DNA of 64,000 nucleotides from Bacillus sp. Marseille-Q3570 (GCF_946151055.1 NZ_CAMGYZ010000007.1:186001-250000); one strand, 5' to 3'; positions 21,843 to 30,803 are shown, counted from the first letter of the stretch. Translations and numbers: made by a program. The notes: generated by a model not told the origin, from the sequence alone.

Positions 21843-22766
21843 TCATCCGTTTTTCTGTTTCAAAAGCCCGGTCAAAATCCGTTCGAAAGGTTGTTTTTTC
21901 CGGACAGCATCCATTTTCCTGAACGGGCATTCCTGATTCTCGAGCCGTTCGAGGACAGCGTCCATTGTAAATTGAAGAGGCGTTAATTGTTGATCGACTT
22001 CATTCCACTCAAGTGGGGTTGCTACAAGACCTTCATCATTTCCTCTTAATGAGTAGGGGGCAATAATCGTCTTTCCTTCAGCATGCTGTAGAAAATCAAT
22101 ATAACACCTCGAGCCACGTTTATTTTTCATCCGTTCGATTGTAAATGAATCCGGAGATTGATCTACCAGATATTCAGCGACGAATTGGGTGAATATTCTT
22201 GTATCCTCGTATGAAAACTGGTTTTCATCCAGCGGAATGTATATTTGCAAACCTTTGTTTCCTGATGTTTTTACAAATGAATGAAGTTCGAGTCGATCAA
22301 GAATGGTTTTGATTTGCAAGGCAGCTTCGATCGCCAAAGAAAAATGATCCCTTGAAGGCGGATCAAGGTCGAATACGATTTCTGTGGGGCAAACGGAAGT
22401 CACTTTATTGAATGGAATATGAAATTCAAGCGCAAGTTGATTTCCCAACCAGATCAGTGTTGGAAGATCATTACACAATATATACCGGATATCGTCCTGT
22501 TGGAACGTCTTTACAAATGACGGTGCATAATCCGGACAATTCTTCTGATAAAAAAAATCATCAAACATGCCATGTGGATAGCGTTTGACTGTCAGACAGC
22601 GATTCTCCAGGAATGGCAGCATCACGTTTTTTACCTCAATTAGATACTGAAGATACGTTTGTTTGTTGATTTCCATCTTTGGATAAAGGATCTTATCAAG
22701 GCTGGTGACTTTAATCGTTTTTCCTTCAATGTTCAATTGTCCATCTGATTTTGAAGAGCTTGCCAT
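21843..22766 (-). CDS. LigD-type DNA polymerase/primase domain as a separate protein
   Basis: A 307-residue archaeo-eukaryotic-primase-type polymerase that fills gaps during non-homologous end joining. Recognisable blocks are SLDKILYPK, VKRYPHG, FDLDPP (catalytic acidic pair), KTSGNKGLQIYIPL and ATPLEWNEV. In B. subtilis LigD this domain is fused behind the ligase. Here it has its own ATG at 22766 with GGGAGGA 6 bp upstream, inside the end of the ligase frame, and the two frames overlap by 34 bp. The ribosome-site bases also encode the WEDCTW segment of the ligase. Either a natural gene fission with coupled translation or a frameshift in a formerly fused gene would look like this. Confidence 0.85.
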   Translation of the reverse strand: MASSSKSDGQLNIEGKTIKVTSLDKILYPKMEINKQTYLQYLIEVKNVMLPFLENRCLTVKRYPHGMFDDFFYQKNCPDYAPSFVKTFQQDDIRYILCNDLPTLIWLGNQLALEFHIPFNKVTSVCPTEIVFDLDPPSRDHFSLAIEAALQIKTILDRLELHSFVKTSGNKGLQIYIPLDENQFSYEDTRIFTQFVAEYLVDQSPDSFTIERMKNKRGSRCYIDFLQHAEGKTIIAPYSLRGNDEGLVATPLEWNEVDQQLTPLQFTMDAVLERLENQECPFRKMDAVRKKQPFERILTGLLKQKNG

Positions 22767-23695
22767 GTGCAATCCTCCCAGTGGATGTCGAGTCTGAATT
22801 GTATGAATCGAGGCTGTCTCAATTGATTTTCGTATATCTCGAGGAATGCCAGCTCGACACAAATACGAGGGGCTATTTCAATAAGGGATCCAGTTTTTTT
22901 GATTTGATTGTTTTTGACGATCTGGATCAGTGCTTCTCTTTCTTTTCCATCAAGCCCATGTGAGAAAACACCGCATGGTATCAATTCAGAACCGTCAAGG
23001 ATAGCAACGTGGGCATATCCATTTTTCTCATCAAATCCGCTAATGATGAAAAACCCCCTGAACAGCCGTTTAACCTTCAACCATTCTTTCGTACGTTTAC
23101 CCGGAAGCCATAGACTATTATTCCGCTTAGCAACGATACCTTCTCCATGATGTTTTTGCACGTCCTCGAATAAAGCATCACCGTCCAGCATATAAGGTAT
23201 CCATTGGATCCTGCTCGTTTTCTCTTTCGATACTTTAGGAAAGTCGTGTGACTCCATCCATTGTTGAAGAAGCTCTTTACGTTTTTTGTAGGAAGAATCC
23301 ATTAGAGACCTCCCGTTTTGGATGAGTAAATCGAATACTAATAGAGTGGCTGGGAGTTGGGATTGTTGTTGTTGGATTTTCAGTTCATTTTTCAGTCTTC
23401 CTCGCTTTTGGATAGATGAAAAAGAAGCTTTGAAATCAGATTCCATAATACAGAGCTCTCCGTCAAGCAGCAGAGGGAGTTCATCATTGGAGATCTCCCT
23501 GATTCGCTCCGCTTCTGATTGGATTTCCGGAAAATTCTCTTTCAAGGATTTCAAATTCCTGCTGTAAAAATCGATTTGTGTGTAATCGATATAGAGAAGA
23601 CTTCGAAAACCGTCATATTTGATTTCATAAAACCAATCCTCTCCTTCAGGAAGGCGAGAGGAGAGGGTTGGCAGCATAGGTCTTTGACGCATCAT
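22733..23695 (-). CDS. ligD: ATP-dependent DNA ligase domain (LigD ligase)
   Basis: A 320-residue ligase. Motif I KYDG carries the adenylated Lys26, SRNLKSLKENFPEI follows, then LLDGELC (motif III) and GIVAKR (motif IV), with WLKVKR as motif V and an OB-fold to the C-terminus. It seals broken ends held by Ku. The start overlaps the ku stop by ATGA, so ku and ligase are coupled. It ends with CTWQALQNQMDN, just where B. subtilis LigD would continue into its polymerase domain, and that domain is encoded in another frame immediately after. Confidence 0.88.
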   Translation of the reverse strand: MMRQRPMLPTLSSRLPEGEDWFYEIKYDGFRSLLYIDYTQIDFYSRNLKSLKENFPEIQSEAERIREISNDELPLLLDGELCIMESDFKASFSSIQKRGRLKNELKIQQQQSQLPATLLVFDLLIQNGRSLMDSSYKKRKELLQQWMESHDFPKVSKEKTSRIQWIPYMLDGDALFEDVQKHHGEGIVAKRNNSLWLPGKRTKEWLKVKRLFRGFFIISGFDEKNGYAHVAILDGSELIPCGVFSHGLDGKEREALIQIVKNNQIKKTGSLIEIAPRICVELAFLEIYENQLRQPRFIQFRLDIHWEDCTWQALQNQMDN

Positions 23696-24507
23696 TCACT
23701 GCTCGCTTTTTTCTTGCGAGTCGTTTTCTTTTTCTTCTTCGGTTTTGTATCATCAATACTTGCTTGCAGGGCATCCATAAGATCAACAACATTCGCTTTC
23801 GGTCTTTCTTTCGAAACTTTGATTTGCTCACCTTTGATTTTACTTTCAATGGCACCCATCAATTCTTCACGGTAATCATCATGATATTTTTCTGGTTCGA
23901 ATTCAGCTGTCAATTGATCGATCAATTGGATGGCCATGTCTAATTCCTTCTGGTTCAAATCGACGTCTTCTGGAATTTCAGGTACTAAATCGATGCTGCG
24001 GACTTCGTCTGGATAGTGGATCGTTTCTAGTACCAAGCCTTTATCATAGACCCGCACAACAGCTAAGTGTTGTTTGGAACGGATCATCACTTTGGCAATG
24101 GCGATCTTTCCGGAGTCCGCCATTGCCTTTTTCAGTAGGCTATAAGGCTTTGAACCATTTTCCCCTGGCCCGATGAAGTAAGAGCGGTCGAAATAAATCG
24201 GATCCACTTCTGAGAGATGTACGAAGTCTACGATTTCAATCGATTTTGTCTGTTCTTTCGTAAGAGCTTCCAATTCTTCTTTTTCAAGCTCTACGAATTT
24301 ATTTGGTTCATATTCATAGGCTTTGATGATTTCATTCTGTTCGAGTGATTTTTCACAGACTGGACACGTTTTATCATACTTGATCGGATTATGGCACTCT
24401 TTATGGAGCTGCCTCATTTTTATATCCTTGTTTTCTGTAGCTGCAAATAGTTTGATTGGGATCGTGACAAGTCCGAAACTGATGGAGCCTTTCCACATTG
24501 TGTGCAT
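23692..24507 (-). CDS. ku: Non-homologous end joining protein Ku
   Basis: The bacterial Ku homodimer subunit, 271 residues, forming a ring on DNA ends and recruiting LigD. It begins MHTMWKGSISFGLVTIPI, the family signature, contains a CHN/CPVC cysteine pair region (about 38-52), the SEVDPIYFDRSYF core, and ends in a Lys-rich tail (PKKKKKTTRKKK) typical of Bacillus Ku. It is first in the ku-ligase-polymerase operon. In B. subtilis the ku-ligD pair is expressed in the forespore. I could not find a convincing SigG promoter here, only a weak CATTATG-like -10 near 24540. Confidence 0.93.
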   Translation of the reverse strand: MHTMWKGSISFGLVTIPIKLFAATENKDIKMRQLHKECHNPIKYDKTCPVCEKSLEQNEIIKAYEYEPNKFVELEKEELEALTKEQTKSIEIVDFVHLSEVDPIYFDRSYFIGPGENGSKPYSLLKKAMADSGKIAIAKVMIRSKQHLAVVRVYDKGLVLETIHYPDEVRSIDLVPEIPEDVDLNQKELDMAIQLIDQLTAEFEPEKYHDDYREELMGAIESKIKGEQIKVSKERPKANVVDLMDALQASIDDTKPKKKKKTTRKKKASSE

Positions 24508-24641
24508 ATTGAGAAATTCCTTTCGCCCTTTTATACATAATGTGGACGAAGAGTGCCATATCCATAAATACCATTTTATGACAATTTTTCCGGTCCGTGG
24601 GAATCATACTCCGCTTTCATTCCGAGGTTGTTGCAATCTGG

Positions 24642-25529
24642 TCAACCGTTCAGAACGACGCCTCCGTTTACATGGATCATTTGTCCTGAAATATAGGATG
24701 AGTCGTCACTTGCCAGGAAGACGAAGCTCGGTGCGACTTCATCTGGTTGTCCAGGTCTTCCCATCGGTGTGTTTTTCCCGAATTCACCGACATGTTCAGC
24801 GTCAAAGGTTGAAGGGATCAACGGTGTCCAAATCGGACCTGGTGCAACACCATTGACACGTATACCTTTGGAAACAAGGGATTCTGATAAAGAACGGGTG
24901 AATGCGACGATTGCTCCTTTAGTAGCAGAATAATCAATCAAATGATCATTCCCTTTATAAGCAACTACAGATGCGGTATTGATGATGGAACTGCCTTCGT
25001 TCAAATGGGGGAGAGCAGCTTTTACCATGTAAAAGCATGAAAAGATGTTCGTTCTGAATGTGCGTTCAAGTTGTTCCTGTGAGATTTCTTCAATACCATT
25101 CCTCGGATGTTGTTCAGCAGCATTATTGACCAATACATCCAAAGAGCCGAATTCGGAAATCACTTGTTCCACAACTTTCTGGCAGAAAGATTCATCGCCA
25201 ATGTCCCCAGGGATCAGAAGACACTTTTGTCCTTCTTCTTCTACTTCCTTCTTCGTATCATTGGCATCTTCATGTTCATTCAAGTAAACGATCGCTACAT
25301 CCGCACCTTCTTTTGCGAATAAAATTGCTGTGGATTTTCCAATTCCGCTGTCTCCACCTGTAATGATTGCCGTCTTTCCTTTGAGCTTACCGCTGCCTTT
25401 ATAATACGTATCTTCTGTTTGAGGAGTGGGAACCATTTCTTTCTCTGTACCGGGCTGTTTGTTCTGGTGCTGTGGTGGCTGTCCTGTCGGTTTTTCCTGA
25501 TGGGGTGAATGATAGATAACGTTATACAT
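24642..25529 (-). CDS. Short-chain dehydrogenase/reductase (YdaD/YhxC-like general stress type)
   Basis: A 295-residue NAD(P)-dependent oxidoreductase of the classical SDR fold. An N-terminal extension of about 50 residues rich in Gln and Pro precedes the cofactor motif TGGDSGIG (about 57-64), NNAA, and the catalytic Ser-Tyr-Lys with YSATK. The DSGIG variant and the extension are typical of the Bacillus general-stress SDR group that includes YdaD and YhxC. The substrate is unknown. It is separately transcribed, about 130 bp downstream of the end joining operon start and divergent from the histidine kinase. Confidence 0.85.
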   Translation of the reverse strand: MYNVIYHSPHQEKPTGQPPQHQNKQPGTEKEMVPTPQTEDTYYKGSGKLKGKTAIITGGDSGIGKSTAILFAKEGADVAIVYLNEHEDANDTKKEVEEEGQKCLLIPGDIGDESFCQKVVEQVISEFGSLDVLVNNAAEQHPRNGIEEISQEQLERTFRTNIFSCFYMVKAALPHLNEGSSIINTASVVAYKGNDHLIDYSATKGAIVAFTRSLSESLVSKGIRVNGVAPGPIWTPLIPSTFDAEHVGEFGKNTPMGRPGQPDEVAPSFVFLASDDSSYISGQMIHVNGGVVLNG

Positions 25530-25691
25530 GATATAAAACTCCCTTCATTGATCGAATTCCTATTAAAGCCTTTTTCTACTATTACCTCATTGAAAAAAAG
25601 TTAATCTTATTTATTCGAGTACGATGAAAAAATCGTTATTTGGAAGCATATTCCTTTAGGGCTTTACGTTAGTAGAGAAGAAAAAGTCTGT

Positions 25692-25697
25692 TATAAT
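25692..25697 (+). promoter_or_regulatory. -10 hexamer of the histidine kinase gene
   Basis: A perfect TATAAT stands 36 bp before the kinase ATG. The matching -35 region (TTAGTA near 25669-25674) is weak. Confidence 0.5.
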
Positions 25698-25732
25698 GAC
25701 AGTAATAGTGCAATTGAGGGAGATTAGAAAAA

Positions 25733-26920
25733 ATGAAATTGATGCATGAGCTGAATGAGAATGAAAAACAAGAATTAATTGAATTATTCCATTCGTATCA
25801 TGAAACGATTCTGTCCGAATGGCTGAAGGCCGCCTCGATTTCAGAGGACGACCCATTCCGCCATGAAATCACGATCAATGGTGGGCATACGATCCGATTG
25901 GTGGTCGCTTATATTGAAGATCCGGAAACTCCACTCGTTCAACAATTGACAAAAAAGATTGCACACGAACGGGTGAAAGCGAAAGTCGGTATCGGAGAAT
26001 TCATCTCGAATATCAATCTTGGACGTTCAATCATTTATCGTGTTCTCAAAATGACCGAAGTATCAAAAGAAGCACAATTGAAATATCTATTGGCAGTGAA
26101 TGATTTCTTCGACTTATATATGTATCATGCCTTAACGGAGTATACGAGGGAGAAAGATTCGATCATCCAAAATAAAAGCCGATTCATACAAGAAATGCAC
26201 AGCGACCGTTTGTCGATTTTAGGACAGGTTGCTGCAAGTTTTGCCCATGAATTCCGTAATCCTTTGACGTCGATAAAAGGTTTCATCCAAATGATCGAAA
26301 AACAATCTGATAACCCAGAGACTTCAACCTATTTCAATATCATCAATCATGAAATGGAAAGCTTACAGGAGAAAATCACCCAATTTCTCTATCTTTCTAA
26401 AATGAAGGGACTTGATGATCAATCGGATCTGTTTTCTATGGATCGAGTTGTAAAAGGGATGCTCGAGTTCCTCTACCCTCGGTTCCTGGACGAGAATATC
26501 AATGTGCATCACGATCTATTGGATGATGTCAAGGTCTATGGAGTAGAGGGGCAGATCAAACAGGTCCTCCTCAATATTCTTAATAATGCAGTCGAGGAAT
26601 TGACGGAGGTGGATGGAGAGAAAAATATACAAGTAACGTTGAGTGAGGAAGATGAAAATATCCATCTTACAATCTCCAATAATGGTTCTATGATTCCTGA
26701 ACATTTATTAGAAGATATATTCGAGCCGTTCATTTCCACGAAACAACTTGGCACAGGATTAGGATTATCTGTTTGTAAACAAATTGTGGAGAAGCATAAG
26801 GGAACGATCAATGTCATTTCGACAGAATCGGAGACCTCATTTTTCCTTAGCTTCCCAAACGCATCTGAGAAAGGAGCCACGTATGATGATCAACAAGACG
26901 ATACATTACAACGCAAGTGA
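25733..26920 (+). CDS. Soluble sensor histidine kinase with helical N-terminal domain
   Basis: A 395-residue cytosolic kinase without membrane segments. Residues 1-140 form an all-helical sensory domain of the RsbU/YtrP-like kinase N-terminal type. The HisKA domain holds the phospho-acceptor His172 in SFAHEFRNPL, followed by HATPase_c with the N-box NILNNAVEEL (281-290) and GTGLGL (340-345). HEFRNPL and the overall length resemble phosphorelay-type orphan kinases of Bacillus that feed Spo0F or similar regulators. No response regulator gene is adjacent. The following ATP-grasp gene overlaps its last 38 bases, so both are in one transcript. Confidence 0.85.
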   Translation: MKLMHELNENEKQELIELFHSYHETILSEWLKAASISEDDPFRHEITINGGHTIRLVVAYIEDPETPLVQQLTKKIAHERVKAKVGIGEFISNINLGRSIIYRVLKMTEVSKEAQLKYLLAVNDFFDLYMYHALTEYTREKDSIIQNKSRFIQEMHSDRLSILGQVAASFAHEFRNPLTSIKGFIQMIEKQSDNPETSTYFNIINHEMESLQEKITQFLYLSKMKGLDDQSDLFSMDRVVKGMLEFLYPRFLDENINVHHDLLDDVKVYGVEGQIKQVLLNILNNAVEELTEVDGEKNIQVTLSEEDENIHLTISNNGSMIPEHLLEDIFEPFISTKQLGTGLGLSVCKQIVEKHKGTINVISTESETSFFLSFPNASEKGATYDDQQDDTLQRK

Positions 26921-28151
26921 ATTGAAACAGGCCATCGAATCGGATGAAATGATACAACAAAAACGTCCTGTTTTGATCTGTAATGCTCATATAACTGGTT
27001 TGGGTGTTGCAAGAGGTTTAGGCAAGGAAGGCATTCCGGTGATAGCCCTTGATCGGGAACATCAAGGCCTTGCTTTCGCGTCGAAATATGTAACCTTACG
27101 TGGGGTTTGTCCGAACCCGGTTATTGCGGAAAAAGCGTTCATACAGTACTTGCTGGATATTGGACCTGCATTCAATGAGAAGTGCGTATTGATCCCTTCG
27201 ATGGATGAATGGGCCTTATCATTAGCGAAGTATGCTGATGAGCTAGCAGAGTATTACATATGGCCTTTTTCAAATTATGCTACCATCGAACAAATTCTCG
27301 ATAAATCCCAATTGTATGAACGTGCAGCAGAATTAGATGTTCCGGTACCAGGTTATGAATTCATCACAGAGGCGAATCATAGTAAAATACCTGATCGCCT
27401 TTCTTTCCCGATGGTTTTGAAACCGATCAATAAAAGAGCGTTTTATGATGAATTTCAAGAAGGACTGTTTGTCATCGAAAACCAAAGTGACTATGATGCA
27501 AAAACGAAAGCCGCCAAAAAAGCCGGTCTCGACTTGATTGCACAAGAGTTTGTCGATGTCGGCAGGGATGGTTATGTGACGGTTGTCGTATATATGGATG
27601 GGGATCAGACAGTCAGAGGTGCTCTGGCTGGACGACGGTTGGAAATCTATCCGCCGAAAGCTGGCACGACGTGTCTCGTTGAATCGATCGAAGCCCCTGA
27701 ATTGACTGATCGTGCGGTCTCGGTCTTAAAAGCATTTTCATATGAAGGAATTGCCGAATGTGAATTTATTTATGATCAGCAAGATGGAGAATTCAAGCTT
27801 TTGGATATCAACACAAGACCCTGGAAATGGATCGGTTTACCTATTGATGCTGGAATCAATTTACCGCATCTCCTTTACTCATATGTAAACGGACATCCGA
27901 AGTCCAATATTGAGGGGGAGATCGGGAAGAAATGGGTCTATCTTAAAGACTATCAGAAATTGAAAGAGGACAATCAGGGGCTATTTGAAGGAGATATCCT
28001 GACAAAAGAAGAATGGATGGACATCATCCTTCAACGCTATGATGAAAGTAAATTGATCACCACTGCAGTAGAATCATTAGATGATCCGGAACCGGCGTAT
28101 CAACAATTACAAAATTCTTTTTCTAAACGGTCATATTATTGCCCATGTTAA
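26883..28151 (+). CDS. ATP-grasp carboxylate-amine ligase-like enzyme
   Basis: A 422-residue protein with an N-terminal Rossmann-like domain (about 20-120) and an ATP-grasp core: MVLKPINKR, AQEFV and ECEFIYDQ..FKLLDINTRPWKW, the last giving the Glu and Asn that hold Mg-ATP. Such proteins join an amine to an acyl phosphate, as D-aspartate ligases and related peptide- or cofactor-modifying enzymes do. The start ATG 26883 follows AAAGGAG and lies inside the 3' end of the kinase gene, so expression is coupled to it. The substrate is unknown. The C-terminus ends in a small CPC motif. Confidence 0.75.
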   Translation: MMINKTIHYNASELKQAIESDEMIQQKRPVLICNAHITGLGVARGLGKEGIPVIALDREHQGLAFASKYVTLRGVCPNPVIAEKAFIQYLLDIGPAFNEKCVLIPSMDEWALSLAKYADELAEYYIWPFSNYATIEQILDKSQLYERAAELDVPVPGYEFITEANHSKIPDRLSFPMVLKPINKRAFYDEFQEGLFVIENQSDYDAKTKAAKKAGLDLIAQEFVDVGRDGYVTVVVYMDGDQTVRGALAGRRLEIYPPKAGTTCLVESIEAPELTDRAVSVLKAFSYEGIAECEFIYDQQDGEFKLLDINTRPWKWIGLPIDAGINLPHLLYSYVNGHPKSNIEGEIGKKWVYLKDYQKLKEDNQGLFEGDILTKEEWMDIILQRYDESKLITTAVESLDDPEPAYQQLQNSFSKRSYYCPC

Positions 28152-28191
28152 ATAGATAAGCTGAAAAACTTCAGTTCATAAAACTATTTCA

Positions 28192-28217
28192 AGCCAGTCA
28201 AGCAGCTGGCTTTTTTC
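28192..28217 (+). terminator. Terminator of the kinase/ATP-grasp operon
   Basis: The AGCCAG / CTGGCT stem (28192-28197, 28206-28211) has an 8-base loop and is followed by seven T residues. Confidence 0.8.
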
Positions 28218-28234
28218 ATTTGATCAAAAGAAAC

Positions 28235-28495
28235 GGCTGATATCGCAAACTCTGTTGCTCTTGCACTTAAAGAAAGCATAAAATACTTTCTTCAGTATAA
28301 GGGTAACTAAGGCTCGACCTACAAAAGGCTTGGTCTCGCCAAGTTTTCTTTAAAAGTCGTTGATTTCCGCCCCGGGATGCTCGCTTTCCGCGGGGCGTGA
28401 GGTGAGCCAGCTCGTCGTTTTGCTCTCCAATCAACTTGCACAAGGAGATTTTTTTAAATAACATCTCAAAAGCAACATTCTTTTAGAAAAGAGCC
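28235..28495 (+). mobile_element. Composite MITE-like repeat, copy 1 (TIR-AB-C-TIR)
   Basis: The left terminal repeat begins GGCTGATATCGCAAAC and the right ends GAAAAGAGCC. It is flanked by AAAGAAAC (28227-28234) and AAAGAAAA (28496-28503), 7 of 8 matching. It contains the AB palindrome (28263-28355) and an internally shortened C module with TTGATTTCC and CTCTCCAATCAA ends. No coding capacity is credible; apparent small ORFs here are repeat artefacts. The remaining gap to 28679 has no supported gene. Confidence 0.82.
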
Positions 28496-28679
28496 AAAGA
28501 AAAAGAAAGTAAACCTTTTTTAGGAATATCCCATCAAAGCCTACGTAGTAAGCACCATAATCCCCCTCATTATACAGTACTTGACGCCTAATCCTCCTGA
28601 GAAATGCACAATTCCCGTAGATGTTTAGGGCAATTGGCTTTTGTAAGATCGAAGTGACCGCGGAAATCTAGGAGAAAGC

Positions 28680-29192
28680 ATGCTTTCAAGAATGGAGTTC
28701 ATCTTGAAAGAACCATTTGAAAAAGTACTTGAAAATTTTGACCCTTTAATCAAAACAATGATCAGAAGGTATTCCTATAGCCTGGAATTCGATGAGTCTT
28801 ATCAGATCGGAAGGATTGCCCTTTGGGAAGCGTATGAACGGTTTGATCCAGACAAGGGGGCATTCCCGGCATATGCCCAACGATACCTCTCTGGAAGGTT
28901 CCTGCAAATGCTTAATAGGAAATGTGTGACCATGATCCATGCGGAAGAGCGTACTTTAGAAGATAATTATACATTTGTTGTTCCTTATCTAGATGACCTT
29001 ATCGTTAATGACTATTTACAGAATCTATCTGAGCGGGAACGACTTTATGTCGACGAAATTATTTTGAAACAGGGAAGTATGAAGGAATTGGCGCGTATAG
29101 AAGGGGTATCATATGAGACTGTCCGCTCGTGGCGAAAAAAAGCTCTGGATAAATTGAGGATAAAAGGAACAGCCATGAAAAAAGATAAGTAA
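28680..29192 (+). CDS. Sigma-70-family factor-like protein
   Basis: A 170-residue protein with a region 2-like segment (about 18-85: DPLIKTMIRRY, DESYQIGRIALWEAYERFDPDKGAF with the helical YAQRYL) and a region 4-like helix-turn-helix (about 115-160: LSERERLYVDEIIL, MKELARIEGVSYETVRSWRKKALDKL). It resembles small alternative sigma factors or phage-type Xpf-like regulators of Bacillus. No anti-sigma gene is adjacent. ATG 28680 is chosen because TAGGAG lies 5 bp upstream. An internal ATG at 28692 is possible. Confidence 0.75.
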   Translation: MLSRMEFILKEPFEKVLENFDPLIKTMIRRYSYSLEFDESYQIGRIALWEAYERFDPDKGAFPAYAQRYLSGRFLQMLNRKCVTMIHAEERTLEDNYTFVVPYLDDLIVNDYLQNLSERERLYVDEIILKQGSMKELARIEGVSYETVRSWRKKALDKLRIKGTAMKKDK

Positions 29193-29200
29193 AAGAAATA

Positions 29201-29226
29201 GAGGCTGTCCACCTGGAAGCAGCCTC
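29201..29226. terminator. Terminator between the sigma-like gene and the small convergent gene
   Basis: The GAGGCTG / CAGCCTC stem (29201-29207, 29220-29226). The A-rich left flank gives a T-rich tail on the minus strand, so it best serves the leftward small gene at 29241-29372 and may be bidirectional. Confidence 0.6.
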
Positions 29227-29240
29227 TTGAATATCATTAA

Positions 29241-29372
29241 TCATAAATGATCCGTTTTCTTAGAATACTGTCGTGTGCCTTTGTTGATATTCGATTGTTC
29301 CATTTTATTTTTCAGTTCTTGCTGTGCCTGGTTATCGCGCTTTTTCTTATCGTTATCTTTCGTGTTAGACAT
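29241..29372 (-). CDS. Small hydrophilic protein, DUF3941-like
   Basis: A 43-residue, highly charged protein beginning MSNTKDNDKKK and ending RQYSKKTDHL. A strong TAAGGAGGAG ribosome site lies before the ATG at 29372 and a hairpin follows the stop, which together make it a real gene despite its size. The ending resembles the DUF3941 family of tiny Bacillus proteins, which have no known function. No membrane segment or cysteine is present. Confidence 0.75.
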   Translation of the reverse strand: MSNTKDNDKKKRDNQAQQELKNKMEQSNINKGTRQYSKKTDHL

Positions 29373-29428
29373 GTTGGCTCCTCCTTATGGACGTCTTCAC
29401 CTCTTAGGCTTGACGTTTAAGAGAGGAA

Positions 29429-30298
29429 TTATTCGAAATCAGGTGTGCCATTCAAGAAGAAAACAGCCAATGTGCCAGGTCCAGCATGCGCTCCTACCGC
29501 ACAACCGATTGTATTCACCATGACGTTTTTGGGATTGAAAGTGGATTCAATCAATTCTTTCAACTCATTTGCGCGGGACAGATCGTCAGCATGCGATATC
29601 GCAACTGTCTGATTTTCCATTTCGCTGCTGCGTTCGCCAATCAAATCAATCAGGCGTGAAAGAACTTTCTTGCTTCCTCTTACTTTTTCGAGAGGAAACA
29701 GCTTTCCATCTTCCATATGTAGAATCGGTTTGATTTTGAGTAGGCCACCTACAAAGCCTGCTGTTTTAGAGACTCGTCCGCCTCGAACCAAATATTCTAA
29801 ATCATCAACAGTAAAGATGTGTTCGATTTTGTCGATTAGGGTATGTGTGTAAGTAACAAGGGCATCCAGGCCATCTGATCCTTGTTGGATAGCTTGAGCT
29901 ACATAATAGGCGATCAATCCATATCCAAGCGAAGCACTCTTTGAATCGATGATCGTTATGTTGGTTTCCACGCCGTCATCATGTAATTGATCTCGAACAA
30001 GACAGGCGGTTTGATATGTACCGGATAACTCAGAGGACAATGTAATATAAATAGCAGGTTGTCCACGTTCTGCAAGCTCTTCAAATAATGATTTCATACG
30101 GTCAGGTGGTACTTGAGAGGTCTTTGGAGCGGCTCCGTCTCTCATGAGTGAATAAAGTCTTGATGGCTGAATTGATTCCTTGTCGTAATATTCTTCCTCA
30201 TTAACATGGACTACTAAGGGAAGAACGTGGATCTCCTGCTCATCAACCACATGTTGTGGCAGATCACAACCCGTATCAACAATCAATTGTATAGTCAT
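29429..30298 (-). CDS. yitS: DegV-family fatty-acid-binding protein (YitS-like)
   Basis: A 289-residue DegV/FakB-type protein. The N-terminal IVDTGCDLP motif and the TSQVPPDRM, SSELSGTYQTA and LEYLVRGGRVSK segments are family hallmarks that cradle a fatty-acid carboxylate. Such proteins present exogenous fatty acids to the FakA kinase. B. subtilis YitS belongs to this family and lies by yitT, whose homologue is found just beyond the repeat at 30427, so synteny supports the name. The start codon at 30298 is preceded by a GAGGTG ribosome site. Confidence 0.87.
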   Translation of the reverse strand: MTIQLIVDTGCDLPQHVVDEQEIHVLPLVVHVNEEEYYDKESIQPSRLYSLMRDGAAPKTSQVPPDRMKSLFEELAERGQPAIYITLSSELSGTYQTACLVRDQLHDDGVETNITIIDSKSASLGYGLIAYYVAQAIQQGSDGLDALVTYTHTLIDKIEHIFTVDDLEYLVRGGRVSKTAGFVGGLLKIKPILHMEDGKLFPLEKVRGSKKVLSRLIDLIGERSSEMENQTVAISHADDLSRANELKELIESTFNPKNVMVNTIGCAVGAHAGPGTLAVFFLNGTPDFE

Positions 30299-30426
30299 TT
30301 TTACACCTCACATTATCGTTGCGTTTAGGACTTTTATCTAAGTGTAGCCTTGACAAGGGTAAAAAGCAATGCAATATTGCTTTTTGTAAATTTTCATGGT
30401 GTCTAACAGCTTACATCTCTTCGATA

Positions 30427-30739
30427 GGCTGTTTCGCAAACTATGTTGCTCTTGCACTTAAAGAAAGTATAAAATACTTTCTTCAGTATAAGGGCAACTA
30501 ACGCTCGACCTACAAAAGGCTTGGTCTCGCCAAGTTTTCTTTAAAAGTCGTTGATTTCCGCTCCAGGATCTCGCTTTCCGCGGGTCGTGCGGTGAGCCCA
30601 CTCGTCGCCTTGCGACATGGAATGGTCTCACCTGTCCCGCTGATCCCGCAGGAGTCTCGCACCTTGCTCTCCAATCAACTTGTACAAGGAGGTCTATTAC
30701 AAAAATCTCCCATAAGCAACAATCTTTCAGAAAACACCC
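30427..30739 (+). mobile_element. Composite MITE-like repeat, copy 2 (full length)
   Basis: The left terminal repeat GGCTGTTTCGCAAAC and right end CAGAAAACACCC are flanked by CTTCGATA (30419-30426) and TTGCGATA (30740-30747), 6 of 8 matching. It contains the AB module (30455-30547) and the complete C module with GCTTTCCGCGGG and GATCCCGCAGGAG arms. It separates the yitS-like and yitT-like genes. Confidence 0.85.
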
Positions 30740-30773
30740 TTGCGATAAGAAAAATGTTTTTATAAATAATCTG

Positions 30774-30803
30774 TTGACAATTTGAACAGTGATCTGATAA
30801 AAA
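30774..30803 (+). promoter_or_regulatory. SigA promoter of the yitT-like gene
   Basis: A perfect TTGACA (30774-30779) and a TAAAAA -10 (30798-30803) lie 18 bp apart, starting 35 bp past the right end of repeat copy 2. The promoter thus lies outside the element. Confidence 0.65.

Noticed and set aside
24508-24641. SigG promoter for ku-ligD
   Set aside because: Only a weak CATTATG-like -10 and a TGGATA -35 at about 16 bp spacing are visible; the match is too poor to list as a feature.
28267-28464. ORF on the minus strand inside the repeat at 28235-28495
   Set aside because: It is the translation of repeat sequence, ending LTPRGKRASRGG-like; equivalent frames appear in other copies (38672-38854, 46278-46487, 52662-53024) with differing lengths and no ribosome site.
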